From: Enhygromyxa salina | GTDB taxonomy: Bacteria > Myxococcota_A > Polyangia > Nannocystales > Nannocystaceae | DNA: 64,000 nucleotides | Direction of reading: 5' to 3' | Assembly (NCBI RefSeq): GCF_002994615.1 | Contig: NZ_PVNK01000146.1 | Location: 1-64,000, forward strand | The notes under the pieces: model-generated | What the model was told of the DNA's origin: nothing | Database searches by the model: none | Seen by the model: the letters and a program-made list of their open reading frames with translations, nothing else | Translations under genes and position numbers: made by a program | Shown here: positions 35,684-44,067 of the stretch, one piece after another | How positions within the stretch are numbered: the first letter of the stretch is position 1 | How the letters are laid out: the number at the start of each line of letters is the position of its first letter

Positions 35684-36127
35684 TTACTGTAGTTTAGCAA
35701 GCTGCGCGATCGCATTCGCTAGCTCGCCGACCCGACTGATCGATCGGGGGATGACGATGACCGTGTCGTCGCCGGCGATCGTCCCGAGGATGTCGAGGTG
35801 GCGGAGGCCGTCGAGCTCGATGCCGACGGCGGGCGCCCGACCGACGCGGGTTCGGACCACGACGAGGGTCTCGTTGTGCTCGACCGAGACGACCATGCTC
35901 GCGGGAAAGCTGGTCCGACCGGCGGGCTCGAGCCGGTAGACCAAGCCGCCGTCGTCGCCCACGCCGCGGTGCGCGCCGAGCAGCTTGAGATCGCGCGAGA
36001 CGGTGCTCTGGGTCGTCGGCAGGCCGCGCTCGGCGAGGGCCTCGACGAGCTGGGTCTGGGTGCTCCCGCCGCGGCCGGAGAGCAGCAGCTGGCGAAGCAT
36101 CTTGCGCCGTTGTTTGGTCTCGGACAC
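35684..36127 (-). CDS. argR: Arginine repressor ArgR
   Basis: Transcription factor of 147 aa. The N-terminal winged helix contains TQTQLVEALAERGLPTTQST and VSRDLKLLGAHRGV, the DNA-recognition helix with the family's SR motif. The C-terminal domain, VGRAPAVGIELDGLRHLDILGTIAGDDTVIVI, carries GTIAGDDT, the hexamerisation and arginine-binding motif. It represses arginine synthesis when arginine is abundant. The GTG start lies 9 nt after the argJ stop, so it is the third gene of the argC-argJ-argR operon and would control its own expression. Confidence 0.96.
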   Translation of the reverse strand: MSETKQRRKMLRQLLLSGRGGSTQTQLVEALAERGLPTTQSTVSRDLKLLGAHRGVGDDGGLVYRLEPAGRTSFPASMVVSVEHNETLVVVRTRVGRAPAVGIELDGLRHLDILGTIAGDDTVIVIPRSISRVGELANAIAQLAKLQ

Positions 36128-36136
36128 GGTCTCGAG

Positions 36137-38110
36137 CTAGCGAATTTGACGCGTGATCAAGGTTCCGATGCCCTGCTCGGTGAACAGCTCGGCGACGAGG
36201 GCGTGGGGCATGCGGCCGTCGATCAGGTGGAGGGCGCCGAGGCCCTGGCGGGCGGCGTGCCGGGCGAAGGCGAGGTTCTCGTCGGCCTCGGTCGAGAAGC
36301 GCCCGCGGTCGAGCCCGACGAGGGCCTGGTCGGGCGTCAGCTCGCTGACGAGGCCGCCGGTGTCGCGCAGGCCCTGATCGTCGGCGAGGCTCAGCAGCTT
36401 GGCGACGCCGAGGCGCACGGCGAGGGCGACGAGCTCGCCGGGGTCGGGCCGGGTCTGGACCAGCACGCAGGCCTGGCCGCGATCGAGGCGCGCGCCGATC
36501 CGCTCGGGATCGTGGGGGACCTGCGCGAGGTGGTAGGCGCCATCAGCGAAGTCCCGGCGGAGGCCGGCGAGGACCTCGAGGTCGGGCACGACCACGAGCA
36601 CCCTCAGCTCGGCGCTGAGCATGAGCTCGAGATCCCGGGCGACGCTCGCGAGCAGCATCGGCTTGCGCGCGGCCGAGCCCGAGAGGTGGACCATCGCGCG
36701 CAGGCCGGTGAAGCGGCGCACGTAGGACAGCCCGTCGACGAGCAGCTGGTGCTTGAGGATCGGGGTGTACGAGGCCAGGGTCACGTTGCGGCCGACCTGG
36801 CCCTGGGCGTTGACCGTGACCTGAAGCGCCTCGTCGGCGTTGATGCGGACATAGTCGTAGGAGAAATCACAGCCGAGCGCGGTGAAGCTGCCGGGACCCT
36901 CGCCCACGCGCACGTCCCAGCGGACCGTGGGCTCGCGGAGGCGCCGGGCGAGCTCGCCCAGGTCGATGCCCTCGTCGGCGGCCCCGGCTGGACCCGCCGC
37001 TCCGATCGCAGCCCCGCCGCGAACCAGCGGGATGCGCTGGGCGTCGATCTCGATCGCGGCCAGATCGAGCTCGAGGAAGCCGGCCTCGAGCGCGGCCTGG
37101 CCCGCGGCCGCGCCGAGCCGACCCCAGCCCGCGACCTCACCCGCGAACACGCTGCACTTGAACAGCGAGCTGCGACAGCAACCCCGGGCGATCGCCTTGG
37201 CGATCGCGGCGTCGGGAGCCCCGCTGACGTGGACCTCGAGCAGGCGCGTGGCGCCCTCGCCGTCGCGCGCGACCTGCTCGGCGAGCGAGCGCAGCACGGC
37301 CTCGAGCGCGGCGCTGAAGCTCGCCCGGTCCGGCTCAGACTCGATCGCAACCCCGGCCTCACCGCTGGCGAGGGCGAGGACCGTGTCGTTGGTCGAGGTG
37401 TCGCCGTCGACGGTGATCGCGTTGAAGGTCGGCTCGGTCGCGTCGCGGAGCAGCTCGCGGAGCAGCTCGGGCTCGACCGCCGCGTCGGTGCACACGAAGC
37501 CGAGGGTCGTGGCCATGTTGGGGTGGATCATCCCCGAGCCCTTGGCGACGCCGAACAGCCGAACCACCTGGGGCTGGCCCTCGGCGTCGCGCAGTTGAAG
37601 CTCGGCGTGGGCGACCTTGGTCAGGGTGTCGGTCGTGAGGATCGCGCGGGCGAAGCCGCGCGGATCCTCGCCGAGCTCGGCGGACAAGCTCGGCATCGCC
37701 GCGGCGATCTTCTCGGGGTCGAGGGGCACGCCGATGACCCCGGTCGAGGAGGTCAAGATCGCCTCGGGCTTGGCCTCGAGGGCCGCGGCCGCGGCCGCGG
37801 CCATCGCGAGGTTGACGGCGACCCCGGCCGCGCCGGTCATCGCGTTGGCGTTGCCGCTGTTGACCAGCACCGCCCGCACGCCGCTGGCCGGGAGCAGCTC
37901 GGCGCAGCGATCGACACAGGCCGCGCGGACCGGGTTGCGGGTGAACACGCCAGCCGCGTTGGCCCCCGCGCGGCTGGTGCAGCGGATGAGCCCGAGGTCC
38001 TTGCGCGAGCGCTTGATGCCCGCGTGGATGCCCGCGAATTCGAAGCCCTTGGGCAGGGGCACGGGGCCGTCGAGGGAGGTCGAGAGGCTGAGCTCGGTGG
38101 TGTCAGACAT
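36137..38110 (-). CDS. argJ: Glutamate N-acetyltransferase ArgJ fused to a degenerate acetylglutamate-kinase-like domain
   Basis: Protein of 657 aa, where ArgJ alone is about 400. Residues 1-448 are ArgJ, which transfers acetyl from acetylornithine to glutamate: LVNSGNANAMTG, TSSTGVIGVPL, and VAKGSGMIHPNMATTLGF with the Thr201 nucleophile at the self-cleavage site, then DFSYDYVRINADEA. Residues ~449-657 resemble acetylglutamate kinase: HQLLVDGLSYVRRFTG, then LVSELTPDQALVGLD, and GALHLIDGRMPHALVAELFT-EQGIGTLITRQ at the end. The kinase part is short (about 209 against about 290), and the glycine-rich ATP motifs (KYGG, HGGG) and the catalytic Lys loop are replaced, so it is probably inactive or regulatory. 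The start at 38110 overlaps argC by 8 nt. Confidence 0.9.
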   Translation of the reverse strand: MSDTTELSLSTSLDGPVPLPKGFEFAGIHAGIKRSRKDLGLIRCTSRAGANAAGVFTRNPVRAACVDRCAELLPASGVRAVLVNSGNANAMTGAAGVAVNLAMAAAAAAALEAKPEAILTSSTGVIGVPLDPEKIAAAMPSLSAELGEDPRGFARAILTTDTLTKVAHAELQLRDAEGQPQVVRLFGVAKGSGMIHPNMATTLGFVCTDAAVEPELLRELLRDATEPTFNAITVDGDTSTNDTVLALASGEAGVAIESEPDRASFSAALEAVLRSLAEQVARDGEGATRLLEVHVSGAPDAAIAKAIARGCCRSSLFKCSVFAGEVAGWGRLGAAAGQAALEAGFLELDLAAIEIDAQRIPLVRGGAAIGAAGPAGAADEGIDLGELARRLREPTVRWDVRVGEGPGSFTALGCDFSYDYVRINADEALQVTVNAQGQVGRNVTLASYTPILKHQLLVDGLSYVRRFTGLRAMVHLSGSAARKPMLLASVARDLELMLSAELRVLVVVPDLEVLAGLRRDFADGAYHLAQVPHDPERIGARLDRGQACVLVQTRPDPGELVALAVRLGVAKLLSLADDQGLRDTGGLVSELTPDQALVGLDRGRFSTEADENLAFARHAARQGLGALHLIDGRMPHALVAELFTEQGIGTLITRQIR

Positions 38111-39101
38111 GGTCGCTCGGGGGCAAGAGAGGGGGGCGGACGAGGGAGGCAAAGGTTCGCGGCGTGCCGGAGGGCGAGTCCGCGAGCGGCGGCGGCAGGC
38201 CGAGGCCCGGCTCGAGGCCAAGCCACAGATTGAGGTTGTGCAGCGCCAAGCTGGCGGCGCCGCGCATGAGGTTGTCGATGCTCGCTAACACGGGGACCAG
38301 ATCGCTGCGCGCGGCCGGACCGACGGCGATCAGCGCCTGGTGGCTGCCGACCACGTGGCCGAGGCCGAGGCCCTGGCCGGGCTGCTCGAGCACGCTGACC
38401 CACGGGTGCGCGGCGTAGTGATCGACGAGCGCCTCGCGCAGCTGCTCGGGGCCGACGCGGGGCTCGACGAAGCTGGTCACCAACATCCCGCGGACGATCG
38501 GCAGCAGCTGGGTCACGAAATTGATCGTCGCCCCGCCGCCGAGGTGGTGCTCGATCTCCGGTATGTGGCGGTGCTCGCCGACCTTGTAGGGGAAGCTGTT
38601 GCCGGTGAGGTTGCAAAAGTGCAGGTGCTCGGCGACGCCCTTGCCGGCCCCCGACGCCCCGCTGGTTCCGAGCACCGCGATGTGGCGCGGGTGGATCAGC
38701 TCGCGCTCGATCAGCGGACGCAGGCTCAGCAAGGTCGCGGTCGGGTAGCAGCCCGGGTTGGCGACGAAGCGCGCGTCAGCTGGGGGCGCGCCGAACAGCT
38801 CGGGCAGCCCGTAGTGGACCTCGGGATCGCGGCGGCGCGCGTCGGACAGATCGAGGATCCTCGCGGCGCCGAGCTCGACCAGCGCCGCCGTCCACTGCGT
38901 CGCCGGCTCATGGGGGAGGGCGAGGGCGACCACGTCACATCGACGCAGCTGCTCGCGGGACGCGCGGTCGAGATCACCCGGCGAGCGAGCCTTGACGATC
39001 CACGGCGAGATGCATGGATGATGCATCGTGAGCGCATGGAGAGCCTGGCCTGCGTAGCCTGATGCTCCCACGATGCCGAGCTTGAACTGTTCTTGGGCCA
39101 C
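38103..39101 (-). CDS. argC: N-acetyl-gamma-glutamyl-phosphate reductase
   Basis: NADPH-dependent enzyme of 332 aa for the third step of arginine synthesis. IVGASGYAGQAL is the NADP-binding motif, NPGCYPTATLL contains the catalytic Cys118, and GTSGASGAGKG, HRHIPEIEHHLGG and PIVRGMLVTSFV follow as in the family. The GTG start at 39101 gives MAQEQFKLG. It is the first gene of argC-argJ-argR. The 210 bp upstream, up to the divergent tRNA gene, and the start of the coding region contain ATGCAT-type dyads that could be ArgR boxes. Confidence 0.96.
   Translation of the reverse strand: MAQEQFKLGIVGASGYAGQALHALTMHHPCISPWIVKARSPGDLDRASREQLRRCDVVALALPHEPATQWTAALVELGAARILDLSDARRRDPEVHYGLPELFGAPPADARFVANPGCYPTATLLSLRPLIERELIHPRHIAVLGTSGASGAGKGVAEHLHFCNLTGNSFPYKVGEHRHIPEIEHHLGGGATINFVTQLLPIVRGMLVTSFVEPRVGPEQLREALVDHYAAHPWVSVLEQPGQGLGLGHVVGSHQALIAVGPAARSDLVPVLASIDNLMRGAASLALHNLNLWLGLEPGLGLPPPLADSPSGTPRTFASLVRPPLLPPSDHV
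39009..39027. promoter_or_regulatory. Dyad GATGCAT-N5-ATGCATC in the start of argC, possible ArgR site
   Basis: Two perfect 7-bp arms, GATGCAT and ATGCATC, with a 5-base spacer, giving 19 bp, the size of an ARG box. It lies inside argC about 75 bp after the start codon. It resembles the second dyad at 39154 and neighbours argR, the likely regulator gene. The site is unproven. Confidence 0.3.
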
Positions 39102-39153
39102 TTGAGTGGCCGTTTATCTTGACGCATGGCCAACCGCAAGGCTCGCCGTGCAC

Positions 39154-39170
39154 ATGCAGCATAGATGCAT
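39154..39170. promoter_or_regulatory. Dyad ATGCA-N7-TGCAT upstream of argC, possible ArgR site
   Basis: Imperfect ARG-box-like dyad located 53 bp upstream of the argC start, in the position of an operator. It shares the ATGCAT core with the dyad at 39009. Two neighbouring boxes would fit hexameric ArgR binding. Confidence 0.3.
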
Positions 39171-39311
39171 AGTATGCGGGATCGGCAGCATCGAGGGCCC
39201 GCGGGTAGGGCGCTGAAGCGGAGTTCGTGAGCTGGCAGACATCGAGGCGCTTTTGCGCCAAGATTTTGGCCTTGACTCGCCGATGCGCTCGGGTAGAGTT
39301 CGCGCCCTGAC

Positions 39312-39384
39312 GCGGGAATAGCTCAGTTGGTAGAGCGCAACCTTGCCAAGGTTGAAGTCGCGAGTTCGAGTCTCGTTTCCCGCT
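39312..39384 (+). tRNA. tRNA-Gly(GCC)
   Basis: A 73-base cloverleaf. The acceptor stem GCGGGAA pairs with TTCCCGC, the D-arm has GCTCAGTTGGTAGAGC, and the anticodon loop TTGCCAA has GCC at 39345-39347, which reads glycine. The T-arm contains GAGTTCGAGTCTC and the discriminator is T. The CCA end is not encoded. A strong terminator follows at once, so it is a single-gene transcript. Confidence 0.97.
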
Positions 39385-39385
39385 C

Positions 39386-39410
39386 AAGCCCGGTTCTGCC
39401 GGGCTTTTTC
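39386..39410 (+). terminator. Rho-independent terminator of the tRNA-Gly gene
   Basis: AGCCCGG and CCGGGCT form a 7-bp GC stem with a TTCTG loop, followed by a run of T. It begins one base after the tRNA 3' end. Confidence 0.9.
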
Positions 39411-39464
39411 ATTGGTTCACCCGCTCCTGCGGAAACCCCGGATCAGCTCGAGGGTTGCGCGCAA

Positions 39465-40076
39465 ATGCGAGCGCGGATAGCCTCCCCCGCGGACGTGCGT
39501 CTCGCTTCTCCACATCGGCCGGCGTCGCCGGCTCCCGGCTCGGATTTGGGTCGGTCCCTGAGCGCGGTCCTGCGCCTGCTCGGCGCCGGGCTGATGCTGC
39601 TCGCGCTGCTCGTCCCGCGGGCCGAGGCCGAGGCCGCCGCGCCCTCGGCCGAGTACCTGCCCTACGGGCAGGGCGTGCACGGTGAGGGCGGCGCGTGTGG
39701 GGAGAGCCAGCAAGAGGAGCTGGTCGACTGCGGCGCCTCGCTCCACGAGATGCTCGACGAGCCCCTGGCGATCGCGCTGCTGCGGGCCCTCGACGTCCGC
39801 ATGACCGAGAAGGCCTGCAACGATCTGCTCGCCGACATCTGGGCCCAGCAAAGCTGCCAGGCCGAGGGCCGCGACTGCGGCAAGATGAATTCCGCCGCGC
39901 CTGCACCCCCGGCCCCCAAGCTCGCGTCGAGCTCGTCGAGCGCGCGCTCGAGCTGGGCCACGATCGGTCTGGCTGGTGACGACGCTCGCAGCCCCGGCTT
40001 CAACACGCAGCTGCGCGGACCGAGCTCACGCGATCTCCAGCCTCCTGTTCCGCCGCCCAGGCTCCTGGGTCACTGA
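39465..40076 (+). CDS. Small exported protein of unknown function
   Basis: Protein of 203 aa with one hydrophobic stretch, LSAVLRLLGAGLMLLALLVP, followed by AEA, which looks like a signal peptide with an extended N-region. The mature part has four to five cysteines (GEGGACGESQQEELVDCG, ACNDLLADIWAQQSCQAEGRDCGKM) and a low-complexity Ala/Pro/Ser tail. The ATG at 39465 is used; the open frame runs back through the tRNA, so an earlier start is ruled out. No family recognised. Confidence 0.55.
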   Translation: MRARIASPADVRLASPHRPASPAPGSDLGRSLSAVLRLLGAGLMLLALLVPRAEAEAAAPSAEYLPYGQGVHGEGGACGESQQEELVDCGASLHEMLDEPLAIALLRALDVRMTEKACNDLLADIWAQQSCQAEGRDCGKMNSAAPAPPAPKLASSSSSARSSWATIGLAGDDARSPGFNTQLRGPSSRDLQPPVPPPRLLGH

Positions 40077-40226
40077 TTGTTCTTCACCGCGCTCACTCAG
40101 GATCCAAGCGGGATCCGAGCTCGAGCAGCGGTGAGGGGACCGGTCGAGTCACGCTCGACCTGAAGTGACGTGAGCGCCCGAGTCGACTCGATCGGGCCAC
40201 CTAGCAGCACATGACGGCGAACACCC

Positions 40227-41723
40227 ATGACACGAGCACCTAGCTCCTCCCTCTCGAGGATTGGCCTGCTATTGGCCCTAATCGGGCCGCTGGCGGCCTG
40301 TCCTGCCAAACCTGACAAGCAACAAGCGGCGGTCGACATCGACCTGCGTCGCTTCGTGGTCAACGTCGAGGACGGCGACTACGCGATCGGCGGTGAGCAG
40401 CCGCTGGTCACGATCGTGCTGTGGTCCGACTACGCGTGCGCCCCGTGTGGGCGCAGCTGGGCCGTCATGAAGCACCTCGTCGAGGACTACGGCGAGGATC
40501 TTCGCGTCGTCTACCGGGCCGGGACCGTGCCGGGCTTTCAGCACGGCGAGCGCGCGGCCGAGGCCGCGTTCGCGGCCGGCGGTCAGGGCAAGTTCTGGGA
40601 CATGCACTGGCGCCTGTTCGAGCACCCGGACGACTTCTCGCGCCCGGTCTTGCGCAAGCACGCCGAGGCGATCGGCCTCGACGTCCCGCAGTTCATGGAC
40701 GATCTCGACACCGGGCGCTACGCGGCCCCGCGCGTCCGCGATCGTCGCCAGGCCGCCGCGCTCGGCTTGAGCCCGCTGCCCGCCGCGTTCGCCAACGGCC
40801 TGTTCGTGCTCGGCTTCAAGGACGAGGCTGGCTGGCACGCGCTCATCGACCGCGAGATCGCCAGCGCGCGCAAGATGATGCAAGAGGGCATCAAGCGCGC
40901 CGACGTCTACGCGGAATTCATGAAGACCGCCAAGCGCGGCCGCGTCGACGACAACGACGAGGCCAAGCGCCTCCAGGCCGAGCGCGCGGCCGCGGCCGCC
41001 GCTGCCGAGCCCGCGAAGCTCGACAGCCCCGACGCCCGGCAACGCTACGCGATCCCGACCGGGGCCGCGGGCTTCGGGCCGGCAGACGCGCCGGTCGTGC
41101 TCGTCGAGTTCATCGACTACGAGTGCCCCTACTGCCGCAAGGCCCACACCGAGGTCGTGCCTGCGCTGCGCGAGCAGTACCCGGACGATCTCCGCGTCGA
41201 GATTCGCCACCTGCCGCTGGAGATCCACCCGGCCGCCGCCGCGGCGGCCCGGGCCGCGATCACGGCCGGCGAGCAGGGCAAGTTTGGCGAGTACCACGAG
41301 CGCCTGTTCGCCGATGATCGCGGCGCGATGGTGTTCTCGACCTTCGTGCGCGTGGCCGAGGAGCTCGGCCTCGACGTCGAACGGTTCAAGCGCGACTTCC
41401 AGACCCGCGAGGTCTCGGACGCGCTCGCAGCCGACGTGCTCCTGGCTCGCTATCTCGGCGTCCAGGGCACGCCCGGCTTCTTCGTCAACGGTCGCTACGT
41501 CGACGGGGTCCGCAGCGCGGAGACCTTCACGACGATCATCGACGAGGAGCTCGAGCGCGCCAAGCAGCTCGAGGCAGACGGCACGGCTCGCGCCGAGCTC
41601 CACGACGCGCTCATGCGCGAGGCCCTCGGGGCCGACCAATTCCCGAACGCGCACCTCGAGGTCGCGCAACCCACTCACCCCCAACAAGACCCCGCGTCGG
41701 CCGGCAGCGCCGACCAACCCTGA
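40227..41723 (+). CDS. Exported protein with two DsbA-like thioredoxin domains
   Basis: Protein of 498 aa. The signal peptide or lipobox (LLLALIGPLAAC) predicts envelope location. Domain 1 (about 40-220) has SDYACAPCGRSW with a CAPC active site and YAIGGEQPLVTIVLW before it. Domain 2 (about 270-450) has FIDYECPYCRKAH with CPYC and the cis-Pro loop QGTPGFFVNGRYV. In domain 1 the cis-Pro loop (LSPLPAAFANG) is altered, so it may be weaker. Members oxidise, reduce or isomerise disulfides. First of four adjacent thiol-disulfide genes; a 44-bp gap leads to the next. Confidence 0.9.
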   Translation: MTRAPSSSLSRIGLLLALIGPLAACPAKPDKQQAAVDIDLRRFVVNVEDGDYAIGGEQPLVTIVLWSDYACAPCGRSWAVMKHLVEDYGEDLRVVYRAGTVPGFQHGERAAEAAFAAGGQGKFWDMHWRLFEHPDDFSRPVLRKHAEAIGLDVPQFMDDLDTGRYAAPRVRDRRQAAALGLSPLPAAFANGLFVLGFKDEAGWHALIDREIASARKMMQEGIKRADVYAEFMKTAKRGRVDDNDEAKRLQAERAAAAAAAEPAKLDSPDARQRYAIPTGAAGFGPADAPVVLVEFIDYECPYCRKAHTEVVPALREQYPDDLRVEIRHLPLEIHPAAAAAARAAITAGEQGKFGEYHERLFADDRGAMVFSTFVRVAEELGLDVERFKRDFQTREVSDALAADVLLARYLGVQGTPGFFVNGRYVDGVRSAETFTTIIDEELERAKQLEADGTARAELHDALMREALGADQFPNAHLEVAQPTHPQQDPASAGSADQP

Positions 41724-41767
41724 ACCAACCAGACCCCGGGCCCCAGGCCCCCACGAGGACAACCATC

Positions 41768-43831
41768 ATGAAGCGTTTTGCACTTCGAACCCTCATCGCC
41801 GCCGGCCTCCTGTTCGGCTTCGGCGCGACCGCGACCGTCGGCTGCGTCGCGCCCCCCGCCAAGACCGGCGCCGCCGCGCAGACCGGCGGCACCTTCGTGA
41901 CCATGGACGAGGTCGACGCCTCGATGAACGACAAGGTCACGGGCGATCGCTACCAGATCACCTACGAGAAGGACGACATGTGGAAGGGCGCCCCCGACGG
42001 CGCGCTCGTCACGATCGTCGAGTACTCGGACTTTCAGTGCCCCTACTGCTCGCGCCTGACCAACTCGCTCAAGCAGGTCGCCGAGGAGTACCCCGACGAC
42101 GTCCGCATCGTGTTCAAGCACTTCCCGCTGGCCATGCACCCCCAGGCCAAGCCGGCGTCCGAGGCCGTGCTCGCCGCCCACGCCCAGGGCAAGGGCTGGG
42201 AGCTCCACGACCTGGTGTTCGACAACGCCCGCAAGCTCAGCAACGAGGATCTGCTCAGCTACGCCGAGCAGGTCGGCGTGCCGGACATGGCCAAGTTCAA
42301 GCAGGATCTCGAGAACCACACCTACGCCGCGCAGATCGACGCCGATCTCGCCCAGGGCAAGAAATTCGGGATCGGCTCGACGCCGAGCTTCTTCATCAAC
42401 GGCAGGCCTGAGCGCGGGACCAAGAGCCCCGAGCAGCTCAAGACCATGATCGAGAAGGAGAAGGAGATGGCCCAGGCGCTGCTCGACGCCGGGTCCAAGA
42501 AGTCCGAGATCTACGCCCGGATCATGAAGGCGGCCAAGACCGAGCGCGCCGCGCCCGAGCGGCCCAAGAGCCAGAAGGGCCAGCAGGGCAAGGCCCGGCC
42601 CGGCAAGCCCGACCCGAGCAAGAACTACGCGGTCCCGACCGACAGCCGCCCGCAAAAGGGTGAAGACGGCGCGCTCGTGACGATCGTCGAGTACTCGGAC
42701 TTCGAGTGCCCCTACTGCCGCAAGGTCCTGCCGACGCTGGAGAAGATCGAGGAGACCTTCGGCGACGACGTCCGCGTGGTCTTCCGCCAGCAGCCGCTGC
42801 CGATGCACAAGCAGGCCAAGCCCGCGGCCCTCGCCGCCCTCGCGGCCCATCGCCAGGGCAAGTTCTGGGAGATGCACGACGCGCTGTTCGCCAAGGCCGA
42901 GACCCGGGCGCTCAACGAGCAGACCTACGGTGAGCTCGCCGCCCAGTTCGGCCTCGACATCGAGAAGTTCAACGCCGATCGCAAGGATCCCGAGCTCGCC
43001 AAGATGATCGAGGAGGATCAGAAGATCGCGATGCAGTTCGGCGCGGGCGGGACCCCGGCCTTCTTCGTCAACGGTCGGCCGCTGTCGGGCGCCCAGCCCT
43101 ACGAGGCCTTCGAGGCCGTGATCAACCAGGAGATGGCCAAGGCCAAGGCCTACATGGCCGAGAACAAGGTCGAGCCCGAGAAGCTCTACGAGGAGATGTC
43201 GAAGGGCTGGGAGACCGAGGTCAAGGCCCCGCCGGTCGCCGACCACGTCCGGCGCCAGATCCCCGTTGATACCCTCGCGGGCAAGGGCAACCTGAAGGAC
43301 CCGAAGCTGACGATCGTCGAGTGCTCCGACTTCGACTGCCCCTACTGCACGCGTGGGGCCGAGCTCGTCAAGCAGATCTTCGAGCACCCGGACTACAAGG
43401 ACATCACGGCGTTCTACTTCGCCAACTTCCCGCTGCCGATGCACAAGAACGCCGAGGGGGCGCACCTCGCCGCGATCGCGGCTGGCAACCAGGGCAAGTT
43501 CTTCGAGATGCATGACCTGTTGTTCGCGGATCGCAGCAAGCGGTCCGAGAGCGACTTCCGCGACATGGCCACCCAGCTCGGCCTCGACGTCGAGAAGTTC
43601 ATGGCCGACTGGAAGGACCCGGCGACCAAGGAGAAGATCGCCGCCGACAAGGCCCTGTGCGCCAAAAACGGCGTGTCCGGGACCCCGAACTTCTTCGTCA
43701 ACGGCCGCTCGATGCGCGGCGCCGTGCCGATGAAGATGGCCGAGGTCGTGTTCAAGGAGGAGCTCGCTGGCGGGTTCGAGGCCGCCGAGGCCAAGAAGAA
43801 GGACGCCAAGGCCGAGAAGAAGGACGACTAG
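41768..43831 (+). CDS. Exported protein with three DsbA-like thioredoxin domains
   Basis: Protein of 687 aa. Signal peptide MKRFALRTLIAAGLLFGFGA is followed by TVGC, which may be a lipobox. Three DsbA-like domains each have a CPYC site: SDFQCPYCSRL (about residue 93), SDFECPYCRKV (about 315) and SDFDCPYCTRG (about 520). Each has its own cis-Pro loop (GSTPSFFINGRP, GGTPAFFVNGRP, SGTPNFFVNGRS). Lys/Glu-rich helical linkers (about 245-285 and 450-490) join the domains. The similarity among domains points to internal duplication. Such a string could act on several cysteines of one client, or as a disulfide relay. Confidence 0.92.
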   Translation: MKRFALRTLIAAGLLFGFGATATVGCVAPPAKTGAAAQTGGTFVTMDEVDASMNDKVTGDRYQITYEKDDMWKGAPDGALVTIVEYSDFQCPYCSRLTNSLKQVAEEYPDDVRIVFKHFPLAMHPQAKPASEAVLAAHAQGKGWELHDLVFDNARKLSNEDLLSYAEQVGVPDMAKFKQDLENHTYAAQIDADLAQGKKFGIGSTPSFFINGRPERGTKSPEQLKTMIEKEKEMAQALLDAGSKKSEIYARIMKAAKTERAAPERPKSQKGQQGKARPGKPDPSKNYAVPTDSRPQKGEDGALVTIVEYSDFECPYCRKVLPTLEKIEETFGDDVRVVFRQQPLPMHKQAKPAALAALAAHRQGKFWEMHDALFAKAETRALNEQTYGELAAQFGLDIEKFNADRKDPELAKMIEEDQKIAMQFGAGGTPAFFVNGRPLSGAQPYEAFEAVINQEMAKAKAYMAENKVEPEKLYEEMSKGWETEVKAPPVADHVRRQIPVDTLAGKGNLKDPKLTIVECSDFDCPYCTRGAELVKQIFEHPDYKDITAFYFANFPLPMHKNAEGAHLAAIAAGNQGKFFEMHDLLFADRSKRSESDFRDMATQLGLDVEKFMADWKDPATKEKIAADKALCAKNGVSGTPNFFVNGRSMRGAVPMKMAEVVFKEELAGGFEAAEAKKKDAKAEKKDD

Positions 43832-43845
43832 CCGCCAGGAGCCTG

Positions 43846-43998
43846 TGGTGCGATGCACCGTCACGCCTCGCGGCGTGAGGCATTGCACCATGGGGCCCTC
43901 CCACGGTTTCGCCGTGACCCGCCGGACCGGTGCGCACCGGTCCGGCGCGGTCCTGCCGAGCCCAGATCGGGACACAACCCCGATCTGGGCTCGGCAGG
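43846..43998. repeat. Three successive stem-loops between two DsbA-like genes
   Basis: Hairpin A (43846-43890) has a perfect core TCACGCC/GGCGTGA and outer arms that nearly match. Hairpin B (43920-43947) is a perfect 28-bp palindrome centred on GGTGCGCACC. Hairpin C (43952-43998) has 20-bp perfect arms, beginning CCTGCCGAGCCCAGATCGGG, around a 7-base loop. They fill most of the 236-bp gap between the genes. Together they could terminate or protect the upstream transcript; their length and perfection exceed a normal terminator. Confidence 0.75.
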
Positions 43999-44067
43999 GC
44001 TGCGCAGGCCCGCGCCAGACAGTAAGCTGCCGCGACCCCAGACCGGGGCTGCGAGTCGGAGTCAGAC

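Noticed and set aside
39327-39464. Open frame running through the tRNA-Gly gene into the small exported protein
   Set aside because: The tRNA and its terminator are clear; translation starting inside them is not credible, so the start was moved to 39465.
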